Shown piece by piece: positions 32,512 to 43,443 of a DNA stretch of 62,000 nt. Each line of letters starts with the position of its first letter. Positions within the stretch are counted from its first letter, which is position 1. The notes under the pieces were generated by a model that was not told where the DNA came from, did not search any database, and saw only the letters and a list, made by a program, of their open reading frames with translations. The DNA comes from Cryptomeria japonica. Its lineage: Eukaryota > Streptophyta > Pinopsida > Cupressales > Cupressaceae. The DNA lies in contig NC_081413.1 in NCBI RefSeq assembly GCF_030272615.1, positions 98,612,239-98,674,238 of the forward strand, in the 5' to 3' direction. The position numbers and the translations under genes are program-made.

Positions 32512-35500
32512 TCAGTGAGTACTAGATAGGGGTAGGACCCCTAACTGACTTCTGAGATACTCAAAAGTGTCCGTTGGTAGTGGCTTTGTGAAAATATCTT
32601 CTATTTGTTCCTTTGAACTGATATATTCTAGCATAACTTTCTTCTCTTGAACTTCTTCTTTGAGATAATGATACTTTATAGAGATATGCTTTGTCTTAGA
32701 GTGCATTACCAGATTCTTTGAAATGATAATGGCACTAGTATTATCACAGAATATAGTTACTGGCTTGATAACTTTCTCATTCATACCTTCCAATGATTGT
32801 TTGATCCATGCTATATTGGTACAATTCAATGCTGCAGTGACATATTCAGCTTCAACTGTTGACTGTGAAATGCATCCTTGTTTCTTGCTAAGCCAACTTA
32901 CTAGTCTATCTCCCAAGAAGAAATCTCCACCGCTTGTGATTTTCCTATCATCAATGTTTCCTGCCCAGTCAACATCAGTATAGACTTTTAGTTCAAAAAT
33001 ATTCCCTTTTTGATATGCTAAGCCATAATCTTTAGTGCCTTTCAGGTATCTGAAAATTCTCTTGATTGCTATCATCTGTGTTTCCTTGGGATCTGTAGAA
33101 AATCTTGCAACTATACCTACTGCATGTGCTATATCCAGTCTGTTGTGAACCACACATTGCAAATTTCCAATCATAGATCGATAAAGTGTCTCATCAATAG
33201 ATGCAGATTCATCATTCTTTGATAGTTTACAGTTGGTAGTCATAAGAGTACTTACAGGTTTAGAATCCTCCATTCCAAATTTCTTCAGGATTTCCTTTAT
33301 ATACTTGGACTGTATAATGAAAATCTCATTTTTCATTTGTAGTATTTGTAAACCTATAAAATACTTTATTTCACCGATTAATGACATCTCAAATTCTTTG
33401 CACATTTCATTTCCAAAGTTCTTGCATAGGGAGTCATTTCCACAAAAAATAATATCATCAACAAATATGGCTGAATGCATTATACCATTGTTCTCATCAT
33501 TCTTCATATACATGTTGTTATTTTCACTTGTCCTTATAAATCCAATCTTGATTAAATAAGACTGCAGTCTTTCATACCATGCTCTGGGTGCTTGCTTTAG
33601 ACCATATAATGCTTTGTTCAGCTTACATACCTGATCTTTATTCTTGTCTTCAATAAATCCTTCAAGTTGTTCAATGTAAACTTCTTCTTCTAGTATACCA
33701 TTCAAAAATGCAGATTTAACATCCATTTGATATACCTTGAAATTTTTGTAAGCAACATATGCCAACAATGTTCTTACTCCTTCAAGTCTTGTCATGGGTG
33801 CAAAAGTTTCACCATAATCAATTCCTTCTTCTTGAGCATAACCTTTGCAAACTAGTCTTGCTTTATTCCTAATGACCTCACCTTTTTCATTTAGCTTGTT
33901 TCTGAAAATCCACTTTGTATCGATTACATTTTTCTCCTTTGGTCTTGAGACCAATGTCCATGTTTCATTCTTCTTGATTTGATCAATCTCTTCTGTCATA
34001 TAATTTATCCAATCTTCATTACTAAATGCCTCTTTTACTATCCTCGGTTCAAATTCAGATATCAAACATGTGTTTTGTCTCAGTTTGTTCCTTGTCATTA
34101 CTGGATCATCCTTATCTCCTATAATTTGACTTGAAGCATGATTTCTTCTGACATATTTGGCTAATATAGGCTCGGTAGGCTTTGTATGATCTTCTTCTTT
34201 ACTTGGTAACTGAGTATTCTCTTCATTTTCTTCATCAACTTTCTTGGTAGAATTTCTTGGTTGAACATAAACAAATTCTTCATAATTTTCTAGTTCTTTG
34301 GAATTTCCTTCATCATTTCTTTCTACAAATTCATCAATTTTCACATTTTCACTTTCTACTATTTTGTTAGATGATTTTATTAGACATTTAAATGCTTTGC
34401 TTCTAGAAGAATAACCAAGAAATGTTCCTTCATCGCTTTTCTAATCAAACTTTCCATTTTTGTCATCTTTGTGAACATAACATCTACTTCTAAATATCTT
34501 AAAATAACTTACATTGGGTTTCTTATCATACCAAATTTCATATGGTGTCTTCAAAGTTCCTTTCTTCAGTTGTACTTGGTTTAGGGTGTAAACAGCAGTG
34601 CTGATTGCTTCTCTCCAAAATGTTTGAGGTGCCCTCTTTTCTATCATCAGGGTTCTGGCACAATCTACAATTGATTTGTTTCTTCTTTCAGCTATCCCAT
34701 TTTGCTAAGGTGTTCTCGGCGCAGACACTTGTCTCTTTATACCACGATTATTGCAAAATAGGTTAAATTCATCATAAATGAATTCTCCTCCTCTATCAGA
34801 TCTTAGACATTTCAACTGTCTTCCTATTTCTTTTTCAACTCTAGCCTTATACCATTTGAACATTTGAAAGGCTTCTGATTTTTCTTTTAAAAACATAACT
34901 GACATCATTCTTGAGTAATCATCCACAAATAATATGAAGTATCTATCTCCATAATAACTTTGAACTTTCATAGGACCACAAAGATTAGTGTGCACAAGAT
35001 CTAAAATTCCTTTAGAAGTGTAGGACTTACTTGTAAAACTTGACCTTGTCATCTTACCCATTTGGCATCCATGACATATTGCATTCTTTGGTTTTTCCAA
35101 GCTAGGTAGACCTCTTACTCAGTGCTTTTTGCTTATTTTGATCAGGTTATCAAAATTTACATGACAAAACCTTTTATGCCATAACCAGGTATCATCTATG
35201 TTAGCATATAGACAATTGTTCTTAGTAGAGTCAAGATGAAATGTATTACCTTTTGTTTGTGTCCCGGTAGCAGCTAGCTTTTCATGTTTGTCATGAACTT
35301 TGACACATCCCTTCTGAAATTCTATTTAGTATCCTGTATTGTTTAGCTGTGCTACACTCAACAAATTGTATTTCAAACCTTCAACCCAGTATACATCATC
35401 ACATTTAGCATTGTCAAGAAGTGTTATGGATCCTTTACCTTTCACCGTACATGGTGCATCATTACCAAATCTTACATAGCCTCCATCATAGTCTTCTAAT

Positions 35501-36699
35501 TTAACAAACTTGTGTTTATCACCTGTCATGTGATGTGAGCATCCACTATCTATGATCCAAGAATCATTTTTATTTATGTGAGATATTAGGACTTTTTCTT
35601 CATACCTTTCTTCATCTGATCCATCTTTGATGGCCACATAAACAACTTCCACTATATCAGTTCCATCAGATTTATCATCGTTGGATTCCTCATTAGCTAC
35701 TAGGCATGTCTTTCTATCTTTCCTTCTGAAGTCTCGGTGTCCTTTGTATTGCTTGTCTTTCTGTCTATCATCTCGGTAGTCTCTCTTTTCACTAGATTCT
35801 TTGTCAGGACAGTTAGAAGCCATATGTCCTATTCTATCACAGTTAAAACATTTTAAAGGTAGCTTTCCTTTATACTCACCTTTTCCTCTCGGTAACCTTC
35901 TAGCTAATAATGCTTCAAACTCTTCTTGCTTTTTGATTTCTTCATATAGTTTGTGTACCTCTTCCATATTTTTGCAAAATCTTTCACTTGCTCCACTGTG
36001 ATTTCCTTTAGTATACTTATACATTCTATCATTGTAATCATCAAATTCACCAATATGAAAAGAACTGAATGCAGATTCAACTTTATTTACCAAAGACCCA
36101 TTGTTATCAAAATTACTTAACTCAAATGCATGTAGCTTACCAATAGTAGCATCCAAAGAAACTGACATATTTGGTGCAGATCTTAGTTCATTGATTGCAG
36201 AGACACGAATGGCATAAGCGAGTAGAAGTGTTCTAAGCAACTTACTTGTTACATCCTTTTCTTCAATAGTTCCTCCTGCTCCTTTGATTTGATTGACAGT
36301 CTCCTTTAACCTTGTACTATATTGAGTTATGTTCTCACCTTCATTCATTCTCATGGATTCAAGTTGACCTCTTAGGCTATCTACTTTTTCTCTCTGAACA
36401 TGTTCATCACCACCATACATAGATATGAGCTTGTTCCACATTGCTTTGGCATCATTGCAGCCTTCTAGGTCATTAAACTCTGAGTTGGTTAGTGCAGATG
36501 TTATTTCAATCATAGCTTGAATATGTTCTTGCTTTGCCTTTATCTCTTCCATTGTCATCAGGTTGGTGTTGGGTGCTATGTAATCATTCTCCAGATAATA
36601 TTTTGCATATTCTCCAATTCCTGATAAGTGCGGCTTCATCCTTTTCTGCCATGTGGAGAAACTAGACTTGTTCAACTTTGGTGCATCTCTTTTGTACAT
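32512..36699 (-). pseudogene. Copia-1 gag-pol polyprotein, one frame with four nonsense codons
   Basis: Ty1/Copia polyprotein of 1395 codons on the minus strand, starting MYKRDAPKLNKSSF. Gag carries the knuckle CFNCDRIGHMASNC (284-297). Protease has WIIDSGCSHHMTG (Asp 384). Integrase shows HKRFCHVN, CHGCQMGK, LVHTNLCGP and LRSDRGGEF. RT shows [22 protein letters not shown] and FVDD (1079-1082, usually YVDD). RNase H runs from [13 protein letters not shown] to DIFTKPLP. The whole frame is continuous, with stops at 35326-35328 (TAA), 35119-35121 (TGA), 34705-34707 (TAG, at the first Q of the conserved QQNG) and 34441-34443 (TAG). No frameshift was seen. It cannot make a full polyprotein. The gag and DIFTKPL types are compatible with the Tork or Sirevirus groups; I did not settle which. 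Confidence 0.93.
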
Positions 36700-36749
36700 T
36701 TTCGGATCTTTGCCTCAAGTACCTTTAAACTTTTCTTTTGGAGTCCAAA

Positions 36750-36761
36750 GCTCTGATACCA
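36750..36761 (-). promoter_or_regulatory. Copia-1 primer binding site
   Basis: TGGTATCAGAGC on the minus strand, two bases after the 5' LTR; complementary to initiator tRNA-Met. Confidence 0.92.
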
Positions 36762-36763
36762 AT

Positions 36764-38228
36764 TGTTAGTTGAGATGAGAGGGGGGGGGTGAATCATAAA
36801 ACTTACAATTCAATATATTCAACAGATTCAACCTCGGTAGCCTTTAATGATATGCAACTAAGATTGTAAATCATTCAATACTTATAACAGATACACTTAA
36901 ACATCATAACACATATAACACCAGATTTAACATGGAAACCCAAATAGGGAAAAACCATTGTGGGATTTCAGACCCACTAAGAAATATACCCTTCTAGAGT
37001 ATGCTCGGTTAAAAACAAATCCTGTTAAAGATTAAAAACACATTGCTAGATGTGACCCAGTCAAGGGATTTCCCTTAGACTTGTTAGAGTCTTGCACTTT
37101 GTTAGAAGTGACCTTGTCAAAGGATTTCAAACACTCATTTAGAATGTTACCTTGCTAGAGGGTTTACAAATAAGATTGTTAAGTCCACTTGGTTAAGAGA
37201 TTTCCTATCACTTACAAAATAAACAACAACAATAAAATATATCTGCAACTTCACATCTGAAATGATAAAGCAGATTCTATTTGCTCAAAACAATCTTGTC
37301 ATACAGCTTATCTTGTCCCTTCTTGGGCTTGCTAGGCTTCTCAATCTGTTCTTCAATCAGATCTTCAAGCTTCTGTGATTGGTAAACATTACTATAGCAT
37401 CATTGTGCATACATTTTGCCCGCATACATTGTTCATCAACAATTCCTTATTTATAGATAGTTCCCAACCGCTTAATCTCCTTGATCACATATCCCATGAT
37501 CAATCTTAGCCATTAGATCTTTAAACTTGACTAGGTTCATTGTATCCCTTGATCTGAAAATGTTTTACCTTGCCTTGGAACTTGCATTCCTTCCTTGGAA
37601 CTTGTGCTAGGTTATTGCGGTTCAATTTGTGTTGTAGATCTTCCTCTTTGATTTTCCATGTCATCGATCCTCAACATACTTCATGCGTGGCATACCAATC
37701 ATTTATTCATCTCTAGCTCATCAGCATCCTTTATTAAATAATGCTTTTATCCGTCCAATATGATCTATTATAACTCGATTGTTACTCAGTAAATACCGAA
37801 CTTCACTCGGTAGACATTCTGCCTTCTTTAACCGATATCGATAACCTTAGGGTTTATCGACTAGGTTCTTTGCTCGGTGACATAGTATAGTATTAAACAA
37901 CATATGTAGGATATCAAAAACAATCAAAACAACATGATCTCATAATTTTCTAACTCGATAATAGTTGCTCATTGAATAACTTATTATTCCCCTTCATTAT
38001 CACATTCTTTTTGAGTCACTTACTGACCTCTTAATTTTCATCAAAACATACTTCTTAAGATATGGCAACATCATTCTGAGTCAGAAAATCAATTGCTCGA
38101 CATCAATGACAAAATAATATTATTAAGATAGTAATCATCCTTCTTCAGTTATATCAATGATCTACAACAACCTTCTCAATATCCTTATTGAAATGCCAAC
38201 AATCTCTTTTTTTGTTGTAATGCCAACA
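36764..38228 (-). repeat. Copia-1 5' LTR (1465 bp)
   Basis: Intact copy of the LTR that is split at 2756-3217 and 31149-32152. It provides the empty-site sequence for the Copia-2 insertion. Confidence 0.94.
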
Positions 38229-38233
38229 CTACA
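38229..38233. repeat. Target-site duplication CTACA, right copy (Copia-1)
   Basis: Follows the LTR terminus GCCAACA at 38228 and pairs with 2751-2755. Beyond it the minus-strand Gypsy leader resumes. Confidence 0.9.
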
Positions 38234-39993
38234 TACCTTATGAATCTCGTTGTGGTAGGTAAGGATGTGATATACTAAGTCTTGCACAAGCATAACAAAT
38301 AGATGATCCATATGATGGGGGAGTCACCACTTTTATCAAGATGCAAGTAACCTTTCAATAAGCTATGTTTCTACTCAAGGAAATATATATGGTGAGTATC
38401 TTGGGAGCAAAACTTTCTATGCTCTTGCGTTGAATTTATCACAAATATTCTCAATCAATAGAACAGGTGGGTTTCTACGTAAAAAGGTGTCTAGTAATTT
38501 TTGATGCTTTTGGACATAAGTTCATTCTGCAGTGACTCACTTAAGAGTCGTGTAACTTGTGGTAGGGTCCATTTGTCCTTTCAGCAAGTTACACTATAGG
38601 GACAGCTATACCTAAGGCTACAACATTCACTCACACCTGATTTCTATAGCGGCTCGAAAGATTTACTACGCGAGGTCGTTCCTAAGAGTGATGTGTCTCT
38701 TGGCAGGCCTCTCTAAAAAAGGTAAACTTTGAGTGTTACTAACACTTTTCTCTTGCACCTAGGACCATGAAATCCAAGGGAGAGGATAGTGTGTGTTAGA
38801 AGTAGGACCACTCGACAAACTATTTGCACAAGTGTATCAATCACAAAAATCACTTGTTCTTTTTAACCTTTTTTCATCACAATGTGATCTAACTATTTGG
38901 AGATGTTGCTCCAACAATCATGGTATTCTTTTTAACTTCAAAGCAAAATGTTTGAGTAAACTAGAAAAATGAAATCCTGTTCAACTGAATAAAAAACACG
39001 TTTGCTTGAAGTAAATCACTTTGAAAAATAAGAAAACTTTGACAAGTTGATTGTTCTTTTTATTTGCACAAAAAGTTGAAGTGTTGATTGTGAATTTGCT
39101 TAAGTTTGATGCAAGAAATGAGATTTGTTTGTCTTGTTTTAAGCACCAAAATAAAGTGTCCTAACTTGCAATGAAAGTAAATTTGTGGGATTTTGAGTTT
39201 GTTGTTCTTTTTTAACTTGGACAAATGAAGTTCGTTTTAAGCCCAAATAAAAGTTGTGTTTTTCTTTTTAAGAACCCAAAATAAAGTGTGAAGTTCAATT
39301 ATTAAGCCAACAAGAAAATGAATTCATTTTATCCAACTTTAAAAAACAACAAAGTTAAAAAAATAAATTCAAATGATTTCTACTCTGAACTCCTCCACCT
39401 TGCACAAACAACCAAAAAGCTAAAAAAATTGAAATGAAGTCTAGGTGGGCTTCCACAAGCCTAAATTTTGATTTTCGGTTACAATTTTGAACTCTCTGGA
39501 ACAAAAGCACTACTCTGTGAACACAAAAGCGCAACTTTAGAACAAAAGCGCAACTTTGGAACAAACGTGCAACATTTAAAACAAAAGCGCAACTTTAGAA
39601 CAAAAGCGCGACTTTAGTACAAAAGTGTAACAACTATGGTACAAAAGCGCGACTTTAGAATAAAAGCGTAATTTTAGAGTAAAAGCGCAACAACTATGGT
39701 ACAAAAGCGCAACTCTCCATTATAATAAAATTTTACAGAATTAAAATTGACAGATAGAGAGCGCAAAAGCACTAAAAATTACAATAGCATTATTTAAAGT
39801 ATAATGGCGCTACAACAAAGACAAAAGCGCTAATTTAACTAACAAAAGTGCTAAAACACCAATTTTCAAAGGCGCTAAAGCGAGTTCAATAGCGCTAAAG
39901 TGCGACCTGTGTGGCAATTAAATCAGAAAATATTAGTAGTTTTTAAACTTTTGGAGTTGGATTAACCAAATGACGCTCTGCAAAATGGGAGAA
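38234..39993 (-). other. Leader of the minus-strand Gypsy, right part
   Basis: Sequence that continues the level-0 element after the Copia-1 insertion. No gene is recognisable. It contains a degenerate short-period array near 39500-39905, listed separately. No primer binding site could be identified next to the presumed LTR edge at 39994. Confidence 0.45.
39505..39905. repeat. Degenerate tandem repeat built on CAAAAGCGC
   Basis: At least ten units of about 19-22 nt of the form ACAAAAGCGCAACTTTAGA lie between about 39521 and 39715. Looser copies (AGCGCTAAAG, AAAAGCACTAAA) continue to about 39905. The GCGC core is partly decayed to GTGT, GCGT or GTGC, mostly by transitions at CG. Confidence 0.8.
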
Positions 39994-41480
39994 TGTTAGA
40001 CAAAAACCTGTGGTGGTATAACACATAAGAAGCACAAGAAACAAAGAGAAATGTTAGTGTTAATCAACCAAAGACAAATCTAAGCAGGCATCCCAAGAGA
40101 GACACTAAAAATATAATGAAGCATTTAACTATGAAAATAAATGCAAGAAGACATCTCCAAATGGCTTCCACCATGCTTGTAGCTCCTCCTCCCTTGTTCC
40201 TCTCCTCTCCAAATTTCAAGTAAGTGTATCTCTCAGCAGCTTTTTGCACTATGGATGCCTTATGGAGGTTCAAGATGAAAAATGATTTATTTATTTATGC
40301 AAGTGTAAACAAAAGGCTAATATTAGATTATATGGAATGAAAATGATTTATTTTAATCCAAAATAACAATATATTGATGATTTGTTCTAAATGCTCTTAT
40401 CTAAAATTGGCTATAAGTTAAATGCATACGAGTTTTCAGAATTAAGGCTAAGAATGCTTGAGAATGCTTGAGGATGCTTGAGGATTTGAAAATGAGGAAT
40501 GTGAGCTCTATTTATAAGAAAAATGGAGCAATGGATGGTTATGATTGAATAATCTCAACAAGGGTCATGATTGAATGGTTTATGATCCATGTGAGGGCTT
40601 TCAACACAATCCTAGGATGACAAATGTCAACAAGAGATGGGTTGAGAGGAGAGGGAAGAAGCATTAAATGTTTGACATGACCTGAGGGTTAACTTGGGAG
40701 GTAAGGTTAATGTTGAGTTGAATGGATAAATTCATTATTCAAGAAATAATGCTTTTATCCAATGGGTAAACTCTTGTGCAAGAGTTAGTGAGGATAACCA
40801 TGGTCAAAGCAATAAATGCTTGAGGAGACACATGGGTTACATGAGGGTTAAGTTAGAGGTCAAAGTCCCTAACCATGTGGGTGAGTTGAGTTAACCATTA
40901 ATGGTCATGTAAGAGCCATAAGTGGTTTGGAAGACTTTAGAGGTTATCTTGTTGGACACATAAAGCATTAAATGTTTCTCAAAGACTTTGGAGTCTTTGA
41001 GAAGTGACTCCAAGTTTCTTAAGAATGTGACAATATTTAGGGGATGGATTAGGCTAATTAGGAAGGGGTTTACAAGAATCTAGAAGGGGATTAGGATTGC
41101 AAGTGGGTTTGGTGGGTGAGGGAAAATAAGATTTTTATTAAAATAAAATTCATTTATTTCAACAAATAGGTACAAGTTGCATTTTTAGGAGAATGCAAGT
41201 GGGTTTGGGATTTTAATGATTTAAATAAATATTTTATTTTATTTATTTAAAAGAGGAAAGGGGATTTAATTTAAGCAAATAGAATTTATTCATTTAATTG
41301 ATTGTGAATTTAGTTTAATGAATTAATTAGAATAAATTGAATAATTTATTTAATTAGTAGGAGAATGTTTGAAGATGAATTAATGAAATATTAATTTAAT
41401 TAACTGATGGCTAGTGCATTTTTAATCAAATAAATATCAAATATTCATTTAATTAAAATGGACAGATTTATGTGACTACA
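39994..41480 (-). repeat. Probable 5' LTR of the level-0 minus-strand Gypsy
   Basis: On the minus strand it would begin TGTAGTCACATAAATC at 41480, have a promoter TATAAATAG at 40508-40516 about 970 nt in, and end TTTTTGTCTAACA at 39994. The AT-rich U3-like half (40980-41480) fits. There is no partner LTR in the window and no clear primer site, so both edges are tentative. Confidence 0.45.
40508..40516 (-). promoter_or_regulatory. Minus-strand TATA box in the presumed Gypsy LTR
   Basis: TATAAATAG followed by AGCTCACATTCC on the minus strand, a near-ideal plant TATA box pointing toward the minus-strand gag. Confidence 0.55.
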
Positions 41481-42557
41481 ATACTATTATGCTTTTCTTC
41501 TTATTTCATCATCCATGCATTAAATTTATGATAGGGTCATCCCACAATAATGGTTACCATTTTTTGGCCAAATCAACACAACGAAATCAACATTTTGCAC
41601 CAGATCTTCACTTTCTAACACTTATAGTAGCTAAACCATCAAAAATTTGAAGATGAAGCAAATTAGTGATTTGTGATATTTTTTGTATGGATTCTAAATA
41701 TATTAAAAGAAATAGACATAATTTATAAATCTATTTACGCAACTTTTAATAACTTATTTTTTTATAGTAATCAACATTTTTCGAAAGTGATGTTATATTT
41801 ATAATATTTTTTATAGAAAGGATAAAACTCTAATTTTAGAAATATTGATTTGTCACACCAATATCTAGTGCATGGATATTTTTTCATAATTTTTGGTTGC
41901 ATATATTTTTTTAGTTTATTTTTTAAGTCGAAGTATTTATAATTTGGAGAGAGGTGTATGTTGTCACACATAACTTTTTTTATATGCATTTTTTTAATTA
42001 ACTTCTTTTTTTGTTGAAATGAAGATATTAATGCCTAGGGAAAAGATATTAAAAAATATATATTTTTCATTTCTCCACATGTGTGAAATAAAGGCCTTAA
42101 TGTTTGATGGAAAACTTACATTGACAAGATATAAAAAATAAATATATTAATGAAATTCAATATATTAAAAATTATACTTTTAGAAAGATCATAATAATGG
42201 CTACATAATTACAAAATATAACTTCTAAGTGAATTCATTTGATCCCCCTAAAGGTAAAGTAAAAATGATTTTTTGTCATCATTTTGATAGGTGTAGAAAA
42301 GACTCCATCACAAGTATGATTTAAGCCTAGAGGTTTTCTATCCAACCTGGTTTGATCGAACCCTTTTCAATTAGTATACTTCAAACAGAACCTCTCAAGG
42401 ATTAAATCATTATATTTTTCTTAAAAAATATGTGATTTGAGGCAAAAATCAAGATGTCTCAAGTTTCTAACCCATTATTGCAAGATTGCCCAACATGAAT
42501 AATATAAAAATTAGGCATACTTTATTGTCAACAAGTTACAAACCTCTACTTTTATAA
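41481..42557. other. AT-rich stretch without a recognisable gene
   Basis: Only short open frames without known motifs. This is the sequence between the presumed Gypsy LTR and the TRIM element. Confidence 0.6.
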
Positions 42558-42692
42558 TATTGACTTGGTGGTCAGCACGTCCTTTGGGGTTCGCAATGTG
42601 GCTTAACCACCTCCCGTGGATCTAAGTAAGTCTGGTGTCTGTAACGCTCATTGATAGCTTGAGATTTTGGTGCAATGACAAACATACCAACA
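42558..42692 (+). repeat. TRIM 5' LTR
   Basis: Begins TATTGACTTGG (the expected TGTTGACTTGG with G to A) and ends CATACCAACA. Confidence 0.85.
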
Positions 42693-42694
42693 AT

Positions 42695-42706
42695 TGGTAT
42701 CAGAGC
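42695..42706 (+). promoter_or_regulatory. TRIM primer binding site
   Basis: TGGTATCAGAGC two bases after the 5' LTR; perfect initiator tRNA-Met complement. Confidence 0.9.
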
Positions 42707-42786
42707 CTTGGGTCACAAGTTTGAATCCCAGGAGGTCTCCTTCACTCTGTTGGTGCAGAACCCTCAGTCAGTGCTGAGGGGGAGAT

Positions 42787-42920
42787 TGTTGACTTGGTGA
42801 TCAACACCTCCTTTGGGGTTCGCAACATGGCTTAACTGTCTCCCATAGATCTGGGTAGTCTGTTGTTTGTGACGTTCATTGATAGGTCAAGCTTTTTGCA
42901 CAATGCCAAACATACCAACA
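42787..42920 (+). repeat. TRIM 3' LTR
   Basis: Begins TGTTGACTTGGTG after the purine tract 42775-42786 and ends CATACCAACA. Confidence 0.86.
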
Positions 42921-43438
42921 GATAATGCAAATGTATATGCCTAAATTTGGGTCTTTATTTATATTATTTTGTTTTTGCAATATCTTTCTCTTCTCAACCC
43001 AATGTAACTCTAATATTAGCTTAGCATAAATAAGGATCCAAAATTTCAATCTCAAAGGATGACTTAAAGGATCATCCCATTCCTACAAGGTTTTCCATTT
43101 GTTGGACTTATCTGGAGCATTTTTCCTAAACAAGAGGCCTAGACCTATTCAAAAAAACATAAGGCTTGATTTTATTGTTATTATTCTTTTAATTTAATGT
43201 TTTACTATATATTACACATTATTAGTTTTCTATATTTTATGGATAATTAGTGATTAAATATTTTTATTATAGCATTCTTTAAAAATAAATAGTTATTGTT
43301 GTACTTTGATATCTAAGGCTACACTATTTGTACTACTAATTTTACAAATAATTTTTGTTTTTTTTTCTAATTATGCTTTTGTAATTATTTATAAAATAGT
43401 TAGGTATTTTTTGTCTATTTCACTAATATATTTTATAG
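42921..43438. other. AT-rich spacer, no gene seen
   Basis: The open frame at 43306-43557 crosses the Copia-3 LTR edge and is AT-rich hydrophobic noise. Confidence 0.6.
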
Positions 43439-43443
43439 AAAGG
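43439..43443. repeat. Target-site duplication AAAGG, left copy (Copia-3)
   Basis: Directly before the 5' LTR and repeated at 52546-52550 directly after the 3' LTR. Confidence 0.9.

Larger units (their letters stand above)
2756..38228 (-). mobile_element. Copia-1: minus-strand Copia element, split by Copia-2
   Basis: Both LTRs run from TGTTAG to CCAACA as read on the plus strand: right copy 36764-38228 (1465 bp), left copy 2756-3217 plus 31149-32152 (1466 bp once Copia-2 and its duplicated TAAAC are removed). On the minus strand the order is 5' LTR, initiator-Met primer site, gag-pol in one frame, polypurine tract, 3' LTR. Roughly 22 differences are visible over the first 460 bp of the LTR pair, about 5 percent, so it is the oldest element of the nest whose LTRs can be compared. 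Confidence 0.93.
1..41480 (-). mobile_element. Level-0 host element: decayed minus-strand Gypsy (Tat/Ogre-like), right limit tentative
   Basis: The outermost element of the nest. It is defined by its gag (405-1657), by the CTACA duplication that shows Copia-1 landed in its leader, and by a probable 5' LTR at 39994-41480 on the same strand. The leader, with Copia-1 removed, would be about 2.8 kb, long but compatible with Tat/Ogre elements. The 3' part of the element is outside the window on the left. I could not find a convincing primer binding site, so the LTR-to-leader border is an estimate. Confidence 0.5.
42558..42920 (+). mobile_element. TRIM-type miniature LTR retrotransposon (363 bp)
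   Basis: Two direct repeats, 42558-42692 and 42787-42920 (135 and 134 bp), end in ACATACCAACA. Between them lie a perfect TGGTATCAGAGC primer site and a GAGGGGGAGAT purine tract only about 70 nt apart, with no coding capacity. This is the layout of terminal-repeat retrotransposons in miniature, which depend on enzymes from other elements. Flanks TATAA (42553-42557) and GATAA (42921-42925) look like a duplication with one later change. The repeats have diverged strongly, so the copy is old. Confidence 0.88.
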
